Shown piece by piece: positions 1 through 9,236 of a DNA stretch of 64,000 nt. The stretch's first letter is position 1; each line of letters starts with the position of its first letter. The notes below the pieces were generated by a model that was not told the DNA's origin, made no database searches, and was given only the letters and a program-made list of their open reading frames with translations. A program made the position numbers and the translations under genes. Where the stretch lies: the NCBI GenBank assembly GCA_934757855.1, contig CAKVLR010000001.1, positions 1 through 64,000 of the forward strand. Reading direction: 5' to 3'. The DNA comes from an uncultured Clostridia bacterium (GTDB lineage: Bacteria; Bacillota; Clostridia; Christensenellales; UBA1242).

Positions 1-25
1 TAAAAATGCTGTATGGCAAAACTTT

Positions 26-2425
26 TTGTCTTTGCGAGGGAGTGTAGCGACCGCGGCAATCTCAAAAAGTTTTGCAAGAGAGTATAACACCTATCATAAT
101 TTTCTTAACCTATCATTACTAAGTAAGGAAACTTTACACAATGTCCAGTCTGAGCAGTATAATTTGGCAAGAGATTGCCGCGCTACGCTCGCAATGACAA
201 GAGGCAGTGTAAAGTCTTATAAATATTCAGAGCAAGGCTTAGATAAGAAAAATCAAGAAATAGTACCTGTCATTACGAGGGAACGCAGTGACCGCGGTAA
301 TCTCTTTAACCTGCAACTTTTTGCAGAAAAAGAGGAGAATAAAACCTCAAAATCAAAGCGCTTGCATCTAGTGACCTCTTTAATTCTCATTCTTATATTA
401 GCGTTATCAATGTTGCCAGTTATACTTATCAGCAAAAATACAAATGCGTATAAGTCTAGCACTACAACCTATGTCAAAGTTGGTGAGTTGTGGAATAGTA
501 ATGCAAAAATGTTTAACAACACAAATTTAAACACATTATTAATATATTTATCTTCATCAGGTACAATAGATGGTGTAAATGCTAGCAATGTAGATGCTGG
601 TACAATTCGTGGGTACACCTATAATAATAAAACAAATAGTCAATCTATTGTAGTCACTTTGGGAGGTTTGGAGTGGCAAGTAGTGTACTTAACTACTCAC
701 AAGAGTACTGGGGCGAAAGTGGCAACACTTTTGTTAAATGATACAACCGATACAAGTGTTTGGGGAAAACACAGCAGTTCCTCAGTTGGCTCATACCCTG
801 CAAATATGTATGGTACGAGTTATATGCGCGCTGTTACCCTTAATAATGGTGGACAGTATGCGACAAGTAACTCAGCACTATCTTCTAGTGCTTCACAAAG
901 TTCAAGTAACAAATATGCAAAATTCACAATGAGTACATATGGTTTGACATCTCATTTGGTACAACCAAAATACATAGGTTACCAAACAACTTCACAAGGT
1001 AGTAGTTATAATGGTACTGGTTATAGATTAAATAACGAAGCAATAGGTATAGGCGGTGGTTACTCGGGCTATAACTATTCAGATAAGACCAATTACAACA
1101 AGTGGGGCGATGATTATGTATGGCTACCAAGTCGATCAGAATTAGGCTACGAAGATGCTCACCCAGGTATATGGAATTTAAGTGTAAATGAACGCGCAAT
1201 AAGTGGTACTTACTCGTGGTCGCGCTCTTCCAGTAGCAGTAGTTCGTACGGTGCGTATGATGTGGACCCCTCTGGGTCTAGCAGCAATAGCAGGTTTGTG
1301 AATGATTCCTTCGCTGTTCGTCCTGCGCTCCACTTAAATCTTAAATCTGCCGTGTCTTACGCGACGCTCCAAGTTTCTGTTTCTTCGAGTAATAGTAGTC
1401 AAGGAACTGTAACTTCGAGTGGCGCATACACGGGTACATATTACAGAAATGGCGATTTAGCCACAATCACAGCAACCCCAAAATCTGGCTATATTTTCGA
1501 CTACTGGACAGTAGGCGGAACGAGGGTAAACTTTAACCCACACTCTTTTGAGGTTACAAAAGACACAACTTGTGTAGCATATTTCAAACAAGGCTGTACA
1601 GTTACATTAAATACAAATAACGATAGTTACGGCACGGTTTATGGTGCGGGTACTTACGAAAGCGGAACGGCTGTAACTTTGTCCGCATATCCAAAAACTG
1701 GCTATGCATTTGAGTACTGGGAAGATAGTGGGGGAAACAAGATAACCTCACAAACCTTAACACTTACAGTTACGGGCAATTTAACTTATACCGCCGTATT
1801 TCGGGCGAGTTATGGGTTAACAATTACGAGCGACACGAGCATAAATATCGACTCATGTGCCACTGGAATGTTCCAAACAGACTATTATATTGTGCCAGCA
1901 AGTGGCTACTATATTTACAGCGTGCAAGTTGCGGACAAACCAGCGCAAATTATGCAATATCGTAGTGGAATACTAGACTATTCTAGCACTTCGGCAAACA
2001 TTCACTATGAAATCAACGAAGATGGCACTATTTTGCACCTATCGGTAGTGTATCCGCGTGCAAATATTGCGATAAAACTTGTCTTTGCGAACACCGCACC
2101 AACGCTCAAAAATAACGCAAGCGCGGGCGGTGGTCCAACTGGTATAAATGTGTCCGCAACATATGGCGGAACGGCGGGGGTCGTTGGTGATAATTTTGAT
2201 GATTTAGCCGATACCGATACAATTATTTTCTATGCAACTGCAAACCAACAAGGCTATGTTTTTGAAAAATGGATAGATAGCAACGGCAATACTCTTAGCA
2301 CAAAAGCAAGTATTAGACTAACCAAAAAGCAAGCCTATGACACAAAAATTACCGCCGTGTTTATACAAAACACCGCAGGTACAAACTCCTCAACCGACAC
2401 AGGCGACCATAACTTTATAGGCTAG
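26..2425 (+). CDS. Secreted/surface protein with DUF6273-like region and InlB B-like repeats
   Basis: The open frame encodes up to 799 residues. Residues 1-105 are mostly translated dispersed repeats and are probably not native. A hydrophobic segment at about residues 115-136, ending near VILISKNTNA, looks like a signal peptide or anchor. Residues 150-450 resemble DUF6273-type domains (GGLEWQVVYL near the start, VWLPSRSE, and VRPALHLNL at the end). Two InlB B-like repeats follow at about 455-600 (GTVTSSGAY, ITATPKSGYIFDYW; then GTVYGAGTYESG, GYAFEYWED). The C-terminal domain (SAGG, ATYGGT, GYVFEKW) matches the C-terminus of the protein at 54089-55465, so the two are paralogues. It is likely exported and cell-surface associated; ligand unknown. 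The start is unresolved: the TTG at 26 opens inside a repeat and no good ribosome site precedes the hydrophobic segment. Confidence 0.75.
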   Translation: MSLRGSVATAAISKSFAREYNTYHNFLNLSLLSKETLHNVQSEQYNLARDCRATLAMTRGSVKSYKYSEQGLDKKNQEIVPVITRERSDRGNLFNLQLFAEKEENKTSKSKRLHLVTSLILILILALSMLPVILISKNTNAYKSSTTTYVKVGELWNSNAKMFNNTNLNTLLIYLSSSGTIDGVNASNVDAGTIRGYTYNNKTNSQSIVVTLGGLEWQVVYLTTHKSTGAKVATLLLNDTTDTSVWGKHSSSSVGSYPANMYGTSYMRAVTLNNGGQYATSNSALSSSASQSSSNKYAKFTMSTYGLTSHLVQPKYIGYQTTSQGSSYNGTGYRLNNEAIGIGGGYSGYNYSDKTNYNKWGDDYVWLPSRSELGYEDAHPGIWNLSVNERAISGTYSWSRSSSSSSSYGAYDVDPSGSSSNSRFVNDSFAVRPALHLNLKSAVSYATLQVSVSSSNSSQGTVTSSGAYTGTYYRNGDLATITATPKSGYIFDYWTVGGTRVNFNPHSFEVTKDTTCVAYFKQGCTVTLNTNNDSYGTVYGAGTYESGTAVTLSAYPKTGYAFEYWEDSGGNKITSQTLTLTVTGNLTYTAVFRASYGLTITSDTSINIDSCATGMFQTDYYIVPASGYYIYSVQVADKPAQIMQYRSGILDYSSTSANIHYEINEDGTILHLSVVYPRANIAIKLVFANTAPTLKNNASAGGGPTGINVSATYGGTAGVVGDNFDDLADTDTIIFYATANQQGYVFEKWIDSNGNTLSTKASIRLTKKQAYDTKITAVFIQNTAGTNSSTDTGDHNFIG
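29..66 (+). repeat. Dispersed short palindromic repeat, copy 1
   Basis: This copy has the core TTTGCGAGG, a variable GTAGCGACCGCGG middle, and ends GGCAATCTC. Related copies lie at 170-199 (inverted), 268-306 and 58611-58639. It lies in-frame inside the open frame of the first surface protein. Confidence 0.7.
170..199 (-). repeat. Dispersed short palindromic repeat, copy 2 (inverted)
   Basis: On the minus strand this reads TGTCATTGCGAGCGTAGCGC followed by GGCAATCTCT. It is the same family as copy 1 in opposite orientation and is also translated in-frame. Confidence 0.7.
268..306 (+). repeat. Dispersed short palindromic repeat, copy 3
   Basis: It begins TGTCATTACGAGGGAACGC and ends CGCGGTAATCTCTT. 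It is the third in-frame copy within the first 300 bp, just upstream of the putative signal peptide coding region. Confidence 0.7.
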
Positions 2426-2428
2426 GAG

Positions 2429-2545
2429 AAAGAGATTGCCCCTTGAAGTACCGTTAGGTACGGAAAGTCTGGCAGTACACGGAGGTAAAGTAGAAACGAC
2501 AAGATATTAGCCAGCCCACCCCTTGCAGGGGTTCGCAATGACAAA
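2429..2545. repeat. Long variant of the dispersed repeat, noncoding
   Basis: The stretch after the first gene begins AAGAGATTGCC and ends CGCAATGACA. These are the same ends as copy 2, but about 90 bp of other sequence separates them. The interior contains small inverted pairs (GTACCGTTAGGTAC; ACCCCTTGCAGGGGT). It looks like a larger member of the same repeat family. No gene is evident. Confidence 0.5.
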
Positions 2546-2563
2546 AGCAAAAATCAATAACCA

Positions 2564-2591
2564 AAAAAGAATGACAAGTGTCATTCTTTTT
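2564..2591. terminator. Bidirectional rho-independent terminator
   Basis: The inverted repeat AAAGAATGACA / TGTCATTCTTT has A-runs on one side and T-runs on the other. It lies between two convergent genes, the surface protein (+) and the YrzE-like membrane protein (-). Confidence 0.75.
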
Positions 2592-2599
2592 GAATTGTG

Positions 2600-3001
2600 T
2601 TATTTTCGCATTGCAAAGGTGATAATTCCTGATATTAAGCCGATAATAGAGCCAAAAACGAGGTCATTTAAGAGATTTAGCGATATGCGAAATTCGCCAT
2701 CAAGTATAGAAAAAGTGAGGAACGCAAATATTGTATATAATGCACCGATTATCAGCCCCCAAAGCCAGCCGTTAGATTTTATTTTTTTACTTGCAATAAA
2801 GCAACCAAACAAAATACTCAGCACTTTTATTACTTGATTGATAGGCGAAATTGCGTTTTCGTTGAGGCTGGTAAACTTAATCACAAAGGCAAACACCAGC
2901 ACGCATAGTAGTGAAAAGGCTATTGCCCAAAATACGCCTTTTAGCATACCCAAAATATTTGTACTTTTGCTATTCATTGATAATTTTGAACTTTCGACCA
3001 T
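2600..3001 (-). CDS. TIGR04086 (YrzE-like) family membrane protein
   Basis: This 133-residue protein has four predicted membrane segments (about 22-44, 56-75, 81-101 and 108-130). Pattern and length fit the TIGR04086/DUF3792 family (YrzE in Bacillus), whose function is unknown and which often sits beside yajC and secDF. Here it is divergent from secD, which supports the assignment. The ATG start has a GGAGG site 5 nt upstream. Family assignment is from sequence pattern and synteny. Confidence 0.75.
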   Translation of the reverse strand: MVESSKLSMNSKSTNILGMLKGVFWAIAFSLLCVLVFAFVIKFTSLNENAISPINQVIKVLSILFGCFIASKKIKSNGWLWGLIIGALYTIFAFLTFSILDGEFRISLNLLNDLVFGSIIGLISGIITFAMRK

Positions 3002-3120
3002 TTTTCCTCCAAAGTTTTTTATAAATGTATGTTTTCACTAATTTTTTTATTACAAATTTGATAAAATTCGTATTTTTTGGAAATAATCTCAACGAAATTT
3101 GAAAAAAGCGGTTAAAATAA

Positions 3121-3149
3121 TTGACTTGATTGCCGTTTTATATTATAAT
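3121..3149 (+). promoter_or_regulatory. Sigma-A promoter of secD-secF
   Basis: TTGACT and TATAAT are separated by exactly 17 bp. A 5' leader of about 20 nt carries AAGGAG before the secD ATG. Confidence 0.85.
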
Positions 3150-3176
3150 GACAAGTAACTACAAGGAGTTTACTTA

Positions 3177-4478
3177 ATGAATAAGGCTACATCAATTAAA
3201 CGATTTATTTTTATTGGTATATTTTTAATTATCGGAATTATTTTGGCATTTGGTCAATTTAATATCCCTGGTACAAATTATACTTACAATGGTTTTGCAA
3301 ATTCAATCAAACTTGGTCTAGACTTGAAGGGCGGAGTGCTAGCAGTTTACGAGGCTTCTAGTCTAAAAGAGGGCGATGATGCTGATTTTGACCAAAAGTT
3401 GATTGCTACAAAACAGCGTGTTTCTGACCTGATTACAAAAGAGTATACCGAGGCTGTTATCTCTATTCAACAAGGCAACCGTATCCGTGTGGAAGTGCCT
3501 GATGTTTCCGACCCTGAGGAGATTTTTGACTTGATAGGCAAGCCTGCTTCTTTGGAATTTAAAAAGGAAAATAGCGCCACTGCTGAGGCTGTTTTGACTG
3601 GACAAAACATAAAATCAGTACAAGCGGGTCAGCAACAAAATTCTTCTGGGCAACTTGAATATGGTGTTTCCATTACTTTTGATGCTGAGGGTGCGCAAAA
3701 ATTCTTTGAATTGACTACTGAGCAACAAGGCAAATCAATTTATATCTTTAAAAATGGCGAATTATTCTCTGCTCCAACTGTAAATAGTGCTATTGCGGGG
3801 GGTACAACTTTTATCTCTGGTAGTATGGACGACTATCAAGCAGCGGAGGATTTTGCGTTACAAATTTTGAGTGGTACTTTCTCTGTAAACCTTACACTTT
3901 TGGAAAATACAGTAGTTAGTGCGACTTTGGGTGACAACGCGTTACTTTACGGCTTGATTGCTGGTGCAGTTGCGCTAGTATTAATCTTTGCATTTATGAT
4001 TTGGCGTTATCGTATGATGGGCGTAATGGCTTGTATTGCATTGTGTTTCTACACTATTTTGATGCTATTCTTCTTGCAAGCAATTCCGCTTGTTCAGTTG
4101 ACTTTGGCTGGTATCGCAGGTATTATCTTGTCTATCGGTATGGCGATTGATGGTAATATCATAATTTTTGAGCGTATCAAAGAAGAATACGCATTAGGTA
4201 AGCGTATAGCGCCTTCTATGCGTGCTGGTTTTAAACGCGCTTTGCCTGCAATTTTGGACTCAAACATTACTACAATCGTAGTTGCGCTTGTGCTTGCATT
4301 GTTGGGTACTGGTTCTATCCAAGGTTTCGCAATTACATTGCTCATCGGTGTAGTTTTGAGTATGTTCTCATCTATTATTATTACTCGTGGATTGTTAAAT
4401 CTCTATTATCCACTCAATATGGCAGATGCCAAAAAGTACAGTTTGAGAAGGGAGGATAATGTAAATGAACTCGCATAA
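3177..4478 (+). CDS. secD: Protein translocase subunit SecD
   Basis: SecD works with SecF as an RND-type membrane accessory of the Sec translocon, using proton motive force to help exported proteins cross the membrane. The 433-residue product has an N-terminal membrane segment, the diagnostic GLDLKGG motif near residue 47, a large extracytoplasmic domain up to about 250, and five C-terminal membrane helices. SIGMAIDGNIIIFERIKEE is the conserved membrane motif preceding the cytoplasmic loop. AAGGAG precedes the ATG. The secF start lies inside the last 14 bp of secD, implying translational coupling. It is a separate secD, not the secDF fusion of Bacillus subtilis. Confidence 0.95.
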   Translation: MNKATSIKRFIFIGIFLIIGIILAFGQFNIPGTNYTYNGFANSIKLGLDLKGGVLAVYEASSLKEGDDADFDQKLIATKQRVSDLITKEYTEAVISIQQGNRIRVEVPDVSDPEEIFDLIGKPASLEFKKENSATAEAVLTGQNIKSVQAGQQQNSSGQLEYGVSITFDAEGAQKFFELTTEQQGKSIYIFKNGELFSAPTVNSAIAGGTTFISGSMDDYQAAEDFALQILSGTFSVNLTLLENTVVSATLGDNALLYGLIAGAVALVLIFAFMIWRYRMMGVMACIALCFYTILMLFFLQAIPLVQLTLAGIAGIILSIGMAIDGNIIIFERIKEEYALGKRIAPSMRAGFKRALPAILDSNITTIVVALVLALLGTGSIQGFAITLLIGVVLSMFSSIIITRGLLNLYYPLNMADAKKYSLRREDNVNELA

Positions 4479-5496
4479 CAAGTATGAAGAAGCCAAGAAA
4501 AAATTTACCCCTTCAAAATGGAGTAAGTACTTTTGGGCATTTAGTTTGACTGTAATTTTAGTCGGTATCATTGTGTTCGCTTGCAAAGGTTTTAACCTCG
4601 GTATGGACTTTACTGGTGGTAATATCATCAAAGTGCAAACCAATACTGATATAACTACCGCCGAATATGATGCTATCAAAAATAAGGCGAACGAAGTTTT
4701 GACCGCAAATGGTCTAAGAGTTTCACTTATTCAAACTGAGGGGGAAAGCGGTGAAAAGGCAGTTTCTATTCAGTACCAAAACAAAGCAGGCTCTACCGAT
4801 AGTGAGATGAGTGAAATTAATACGACTATCGCTACCGCATTGCGTGAGGCTTTCCCTGATTATACCATTGTAAACGCTGAGTCAAAAAGTGCTACTGCAA
4901 GTAGTGAATTGTTGACAAACGCTTTGCTTGCTGTGGTAATTGCGCTTATATTCATTATGATTTATATTGCGTTTAGATTTGAATTTTTGAGTGGTGTTGC
5001 TGCGCTAATTACATTGTTCCACGATGTGCTAATTATGTGTGCAGTGACTTGTATTTGCCAAATTGAAATCAATAGTGCGTTTGTAGCGGCAATTATTACC
5101 GTACTTGGTTACTCAATTAACAACACTATTATCATTTTTGATAGGGTGCGTGAAAATATGCGCAAGCCTAGTCTTGACTCGCTCAGTAATAGGGAAATTG
5201 CGGACTTGTCCGTAAGACAAACTCTAAACAGAACTATCAATACTTCTGTAACTACTATTGCATCAATCTTTATGTTGGCTTGCATAGGTGTGCCACAAAT
5301 GCGTGAATTTGTAATTCCTATTTTGATTGGTTTGCTTGCTGGTACTTATGCATCAATCTTTATTTCTGCGCCTCTATGGACCGCTATGATGTCAAAATCT
5401 AAGCACAATCTTAGACAAAAAGCAAAAGAAAAAGAGGCAAAGGCAAAGAGCGAGGAGAATACCGTTGAAGCAATCGCTACACCTGTTGAAGAATAA
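4465..5496 (+). CDS. secF: Protein translocase subunit SecF
   Basis: SecF is the partner of SecD. The 343-residue product has a first membrane helix at about 24-43, then GMDFTGG near residue 49, a periplasm-type domain, and five helices. GYSINNTIIIFDRVREN near residue 213 matches the SecD/SecF membrane signature. The ATG at 4465 has GGGAGG about 10 nt upstream, within secD. The charged Lys/Glu-rich C-terminal tail (about 310-343) is probably cytoplasmic. A strong terminator follows directly, so secD-secF form one transcription unit. Confidence 0.95.
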   Translation: MNSHNKYEEAKKKFTPSKWSKYFWAFSLTVILVGIIVFACKGFNLGMDFTGGNIIKVQTNTDITTAEYDAIKNKANEVLTANGLRVSLIQTEGESGEKAVSIQYQNKAGSTDSEMSEINTTIATALREAFPDYTIVNAESKSATASSELLTNALLAVVIALIFIMIYIAFRFEFLSGVAALITLFHDVLIMCAVTCICQIEINSAFVAAIITVLGYSINNTIIIFDRVRENMRKPSLDSLSNREIADLSVRQTLNRTINTSVTTIASIFMLACIGVPQMREFVIPILIGLLAGTYASIFISAPLWTAMMSKSKHNLRQKAKEKEAKAKSEENTVEAIATPVEE

Positions 5497-5503
5497 AAAA
5501 TTG

Positions 5504-5530
5504 CCTTCCTTATTTTAGGAAGGTTTTTTT
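5504..5530 (+). terminator. Rho-independent terminator after secF
   Basis: The stem CCTTCCT / AGGAAGG, with a TATTTT loop, is followed by seven T residues. Confidence 0.9.
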
Positions 5531-5542
5531 AAAGGATATACT

Positions 5543-7933
5543 ATGGAATTTAGAAAAATTGTAAATTTAGACAATACTTTAACTGCAAATGAAATAGAAA
5601 AAAAGTTTAAGATTTCGCACGATGTGGCTGAAATCTTGCTTTTGCGTGGCTTCAATACTTACGAAAGTATAGAAAAATTTTTGAACCCGCAAATATGTGA
5701 TATGTACGACCCATTCCTTTTTAATGAAATGGACACAGTTGTAGCGCGCATAAAAAGAGCAATCACTAATAACGAGAAAGTATTGATTTTTGGTGACTAT
5801 GATGTAGATGGTATCACTAGCACTTATATTTTGCTTGATTATTTCAAAAAAGTTGGGCTAAACTGCGACACTTTTTTACCGAATAGGTATTCGGACGGTT
5901 ACGGGCTTACGCACGATGCGGTTGATTATGTGATAAAGCAATTTCAGCCAAACCTTATCATAACTGTTGACTGTGGTATCAGCGGGTATGAAGAAATCGA
6001 GTATATCAAAGGCTTTGGTATTGATGTAATTGTGACCGACCACCACGATTGCCCTGAGATTTTGCCTAAATGTCCTATAATTGATGCAAAATTACCAAAT
6101 CAAAGGTATCCTTTTAGAGAACTTTGCGGAGCTGGTGTAGCGCTAAAATTGGTAGAGGCTTTGGCTGGGCGTGATACGGCGTTGAAATATTTGCCTGTGT
6201 GTGCGATTGCTACCGTTTCGGACATTGTGCCTCTTGTTGATGAAAATCGTATCATCGTAAAATTGGGCTTAGACAAGCCACTTAGTGCATATCCCGATGG
6301 AATTGTTGCGTTAGCAAAAGAATTGAAACTAGGGTCAAAACTCACAAGTCAAGAGGTTAGTTTTAAACTTGCTCCAAAACTAAACGCCGCTGGTAGAATG
6401 GGTGATGCAAATCATAGCCTAAAACTATATGTTGAAAAAGACAAAAATGAAATTCGCAAATTGATTACTCAATTACTTGTTTACAATACAGATAGGCAAG
6501 AATTGTGCAATGTTGTGTATGCCGACTGCATCAACGAACTTAAAAAAGTGAATTTGTCCGACCAAAAAGTGATAGTGCTTGCTAAGAAAAATTGGAGTAT
6601 AGGTATTCTAGGAATTGTTGCTGCGCGCATTGCTGAAGAATACAACAGACCCGCATTTTTACTTGGCGAAGAGGGTGGCTTTTTCAAAGGTTCTTGCCGT
6701 AGTATTGAAGGTATGAATATTCATAGTTTGCTTACTCAGTTGAGTGATATTTTAACAAGTTTTGGTGGACACACGATGGCTGCTGGAATGACTATTGCTG
6801 AGGACAAATTAGATGAATTTAGGACTAGACTAAACAAAATTGTTGAGCAAGAGTATCCTGAGGAATTTTTTGCGCCTTATTATCAATATGATTTAGATAT
6901 AAATGCAGATGAAATTTCTATCGACAGGTTAAAGCGTTTGGAAATTTTGGAGCCTTACGGTTGCCAAAACCCTACACCTATATTTAGACTTGAATTTGAA
7001 AAGTGTTCAGTAACCCCTATGAAAAACAACCCGAATCACTTAACAATTCAACTTCCGCAAGTAAATTTACTTGCATTTAACAGTGCGGAATACTTTAACC
7101 TGGCTAGCCAAAGTAGTAAAAAAGAATGTTTGGCTGAATTGTGGGTTGATGTGTTTAGGGGGAATAGTAGTTGTAAGGGTATCATCAAGCGTTTGCAGTT
7201 GGAGGCTTCGCCAAATGTAGGGGCGGAACGAATTGGCGGGGAGTATATCAAGCAACTTGCTTTGAGTTCGCAAGGCATTAAGCCAAAGTACACCTCATAC
7301 AAAAAACACGAACTTTTGCATTTGTTGAAAGAAAGCAAAAGTAGCATATATGGTACTTTGATTATTGCAAATACTTTGCAAAGTTACAAAGATTTTGTGG
7401 ATAATTTTGCAAAAGATTTTAAAATAATTTGTTACGAATATTTAACCATTACAAATAATAATGGCTACAATACACTATGCCTTTGCCCATCGCTTGACAA
7501 TGATTTTAAGAATTACAACCGTATAATTTTACTGGATAGCGTGCTAGATGAGGCATATATTGTGAATTTCAACTTAAATAGTACGGCAACAATTTATTTG
7601 CAAAATGCAACTCCATTTTTGTATTCACCTTTCGCAAATTTGGATATTTCGCGTAAGACTTTTGGTGAATATTTTAATATAATAAAAAAAGCAAGCAAAA
7701 TGTGTCAAGTGGCGTTTGATGATTACAATTATTACAACAAACTAAAACGCACTCAACACAATATCAACTATGTGCAGTTTGTGTGTTGTGTGGCGACTTT
7801 TGAACAGTTGGGGCTATTGGAAGTAAATAATGAAGTGGGGAATTATTTTATCACAATGAAAAGTTCCAATCCTACTCAACTTACACAGTCGCACTTTTAC
7901 AACAAACTTGAATTAATTATGAAATCATATTAA
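5543..7933 (+). CDS. recJ: Single-stranded-DNA-specific exonuclease RecJ
   Basis: RecJ degrades single-stranded DNA 5' to 3' in recombination and mismatch or base-excision repair. The 796-residue product shows the DHH-phosphoesterase metal motifs in order: DYDVDG at 85-90, TVDCGIS near 141, and TDHHD at 165-169. The DHHA1 motif FGGHTMAAGM lies near 405. The OB-fold region follows at about 450-550, then a C-terminal extension of about 230 residues of the kind seen in Firmicutes RecJ. AAAGG lies 7 nt before the ATG. It starts right after the secF terminator and probably shares a transcript with the next gene (10 nt gap). Confidence 0.95.
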   Translation: MEFRKIVNLDNTLTANEIEKKFKISHDVAEILLLRGFNTYESIEKFLNPQICDMYDPFLFNEMDTVVARIKRAITNNEKVLIFGDYDVDGITSTYILLDYFKKVGLNCDTFLPNRYSDGYGLTHDAVDYVIKQFQPNLIITVDCGISGYEEIEYIKGFGIDVIVTDHHDCPEILPKCPIIDAKLPNQRYPFRELCGAGVALKLVEALAGRDTALKYLPVCAIATVSDIVPLVDENRIIVKLGLDKPLSAYPDGIVALAKELKLGSKLTSQEVSFKLAPKLNAAGRMGDANHSLKLYVEKDKNEIRKLITQLLVYNTDRQELCNVVYADCINELKKVNLSDQKVIVLAKKNWSIGILGIVAARIAEEYNRPAFLLGEEGGFFKGSCRSIEGMNIHSLLTQLSDILTSFGGHTMAAGMTIAEDKLDEFRTRLNKIVEQEYPEEFFAPYYQYDLDINADEISIDRLKRLEILEPYGCQNPTPIFRLEFEKCSVTPMKNNPNHLTIQLPQVNLLAFNSAEYFNLASQSSKKECLAELWVDVFRGNSSCKGIIKRLQLEASPNVGAERIGGEYIKQLALSSQGIKPKYTSYKKHELLHLLKESKSSIYGTLIIANTLQSYKDFVDNFAKDFKIICYEYLTITNNNGYNTLCLCPSLDNDFKNYNRIILLDSVLDEAYIVNFNLNSTATIYLQNATPFLYSPFANLDISRKTFGEYFNIIKKASKMCQVAFDDYNYYNKLKRTQHNINYVQFVCCVATFEQLGLLEVNNEVGNYFITMKSSNPTQLTQSHFYNKLELIMKSY

Positions 7934-7943
7934 TGAGGAAAAA

Positions 7944-9140
7944 ATGACCAGATTAAGAATACCCAAAGTTATGCCAAAACCAAAAGATTTTTCAAAAATA
8001 CCTTGGACAGAGGAGTTTCGTAGTAAATTTCCTACTCACGCGGTAGAAAAATATCTCGATAATGGTATTGCAGAAGAAGATTTGCGTGACTTTTTGTTTG
8101 CTGAAAAGCATTTAGATTTTCGCAAGTCGTTAGTACTGGTTGAGGCTTTGAAAAATGAACGCGGTATAGTTCGTAACGATAATGAAATTTTATTGACAAT
8201 AAATTTGCCTTTTTGTGAGTGGCGTTGTGTAAATTGTAAGCGAACAATGTACCAAAGAAGCAAATGCACTGATGCGTTTATGTATTATTTTGATGCTTTG
8301 ATGAAAGAAATTCAATTCACGCGTGAGATAATCAAGAAAAAGTGCTATCTTGTAAAAGCGGTGTGCTTTACGGGCAATTTGCTTGCTCTTGATGAGCCTG
8401 AAATTGCAAAAATTTTGGAGGCTTGCACCTATACTTTGAGTGAAATTTGCGTCGAACTTGGCAACCCTAAATTTATCACAAAATCAAAACTTGAAATTCT
8501 CAAAAAATACAATGTCAATAGAATAATTGTAAATGCACTTACTTTTAACACTGTATCATTGAGAAAGTTGTGTAGAAGATACGAATTTAAAGATATTTAT
8601 GATTACTACAAATTGATAGCCAAGTTTGATTTTGATTTGAGTATTGAACTGGGTGTCGGTGTTCAAAATGAACACGAAATTCAGTTGGGCAGAAATATTC
8701 AGTTGGCGATTGAGTTGGGAGCAAGTTGTATTGACTTTTATTCAAGATACTGTCCATATAGCGTAGATAATAATGAATTGACTGATATAAAAGCAATTTC
8801 TGAGCAACGAAAATTGCTGGAATTTGTAAATGCAACTATGCAAAAACACGGATATGTGCCTTACTTTTTGTACTGTACCGAAGTAGAAAACGGTTGTTTT
8901 GAAAATATCGGCTATTGTTTGCCAAACAAGCGTTGCAAATATATGGAGGACTTGCGCGAAGAAATTTCAACAATTATTGGTTGTGGTACTGATGCAAAAA
9001 CTACTATTGTGAATAATTTACACCACACGCGCAAAAGTATGACAAATACATATGATTTAGGGCAGTATGTTTTTGGTATCGAGCAAGTTTTGGATAAAAA
9101 GCGAAAGTTTTTTGAGCAAAAATCTTTACAAAACGACTAG
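7944..9140 (+). CDS. HemZ/HemN-like radical SAM protein, divergent
   Basis: The 398-residue protein has the Cx3Cx2C iron-sulfur motif of radical SAM enzymes (CEWRCVNC, about residues 91-98). The remainder resembles HemZ-type oxygen-independent coproporphyrinogen oxidases of Clostridia: LGNPKFIT, VGVQNEHE, a C-terminal FENIGYCLPNKRC region and a GCGTDAKTTI glycine-rich segment. The usual glycine-rich GGGTPT motif after the cluster is changed to FTGNLLAL, and substrate residues look poorly conserved. Radical SAM membership is well supported; coproporphyrinogen as substrate is not. AGGAAAAA precedes the ATG, and it follows recJ by 10 nt. Confidence 0.7.
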   Translation: MTRLRIPKVMPKPKDFSKIPWTEEFRSKFPTHAVEKYLDNGIAEEDLRDFLFAEKHLDFRKSLVLVEALKNERGIVRNDNEILLTINLPFCEWRCVNCKRTMYQRSKCTDAFMYYFDALMKEIQFTREIIKKKCYLVKAVCFTGNLLALDEPEIAKILEACTYTLSEICVELGNPKFITKSKLEILKKYNVNRIIVNALTFNTVSLRKLCRRYEFKDIYDYYKLIAKFDFDLSIELGVGVQNEHEIQLGRNIQLAIELGASCIDFYSRYCPYSVDNNELTDIKAISEQRKLLEFVNATMQKHGYVPYFLYCTEVENGCFENIGYCLPNKRCKYMEDLREEISTIIGCGTDAKTTIVNNLHHTRKSMTNTYDLGQYVFGIEQVLDKKRKFFEQKSLQND

Positions 9141-9153
9141 TTTGTGATACAAT
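9125..9153 (+). promoter_or_regulatory. Promoter of rpsO (extended -10)
   Basis: TTTACA, 17 bp, and TGaTACAAT give a good sigma-A promoter overlapping the end of the preceding gene. The predicted leader is about 75 nt, long enough for the S15 autoregulatory structures known in other bacteria; I did not fold it. Confidence 0.65.
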
Positions 9154-9236
9154 GAAAAAGTACCTTTATCACAGTTTTACGGTTTAACTCCGCGTTTTAC
9201 TTTGATTTGGGCAAATTTTATAAAGGAGAACGAATA

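Noticed and set aside
2523..2837. 104-residue plus-strand frame opposite the YrzE-like gene
   Set aside because: It spans the repeat, the terminator and the antisense of the membrane protein, and has no ribosome site or domain.
9207..9236. Upstream start of rpsO
   Set aside because: It would include the ribosome site in coding sequence and add residues not found in S15.
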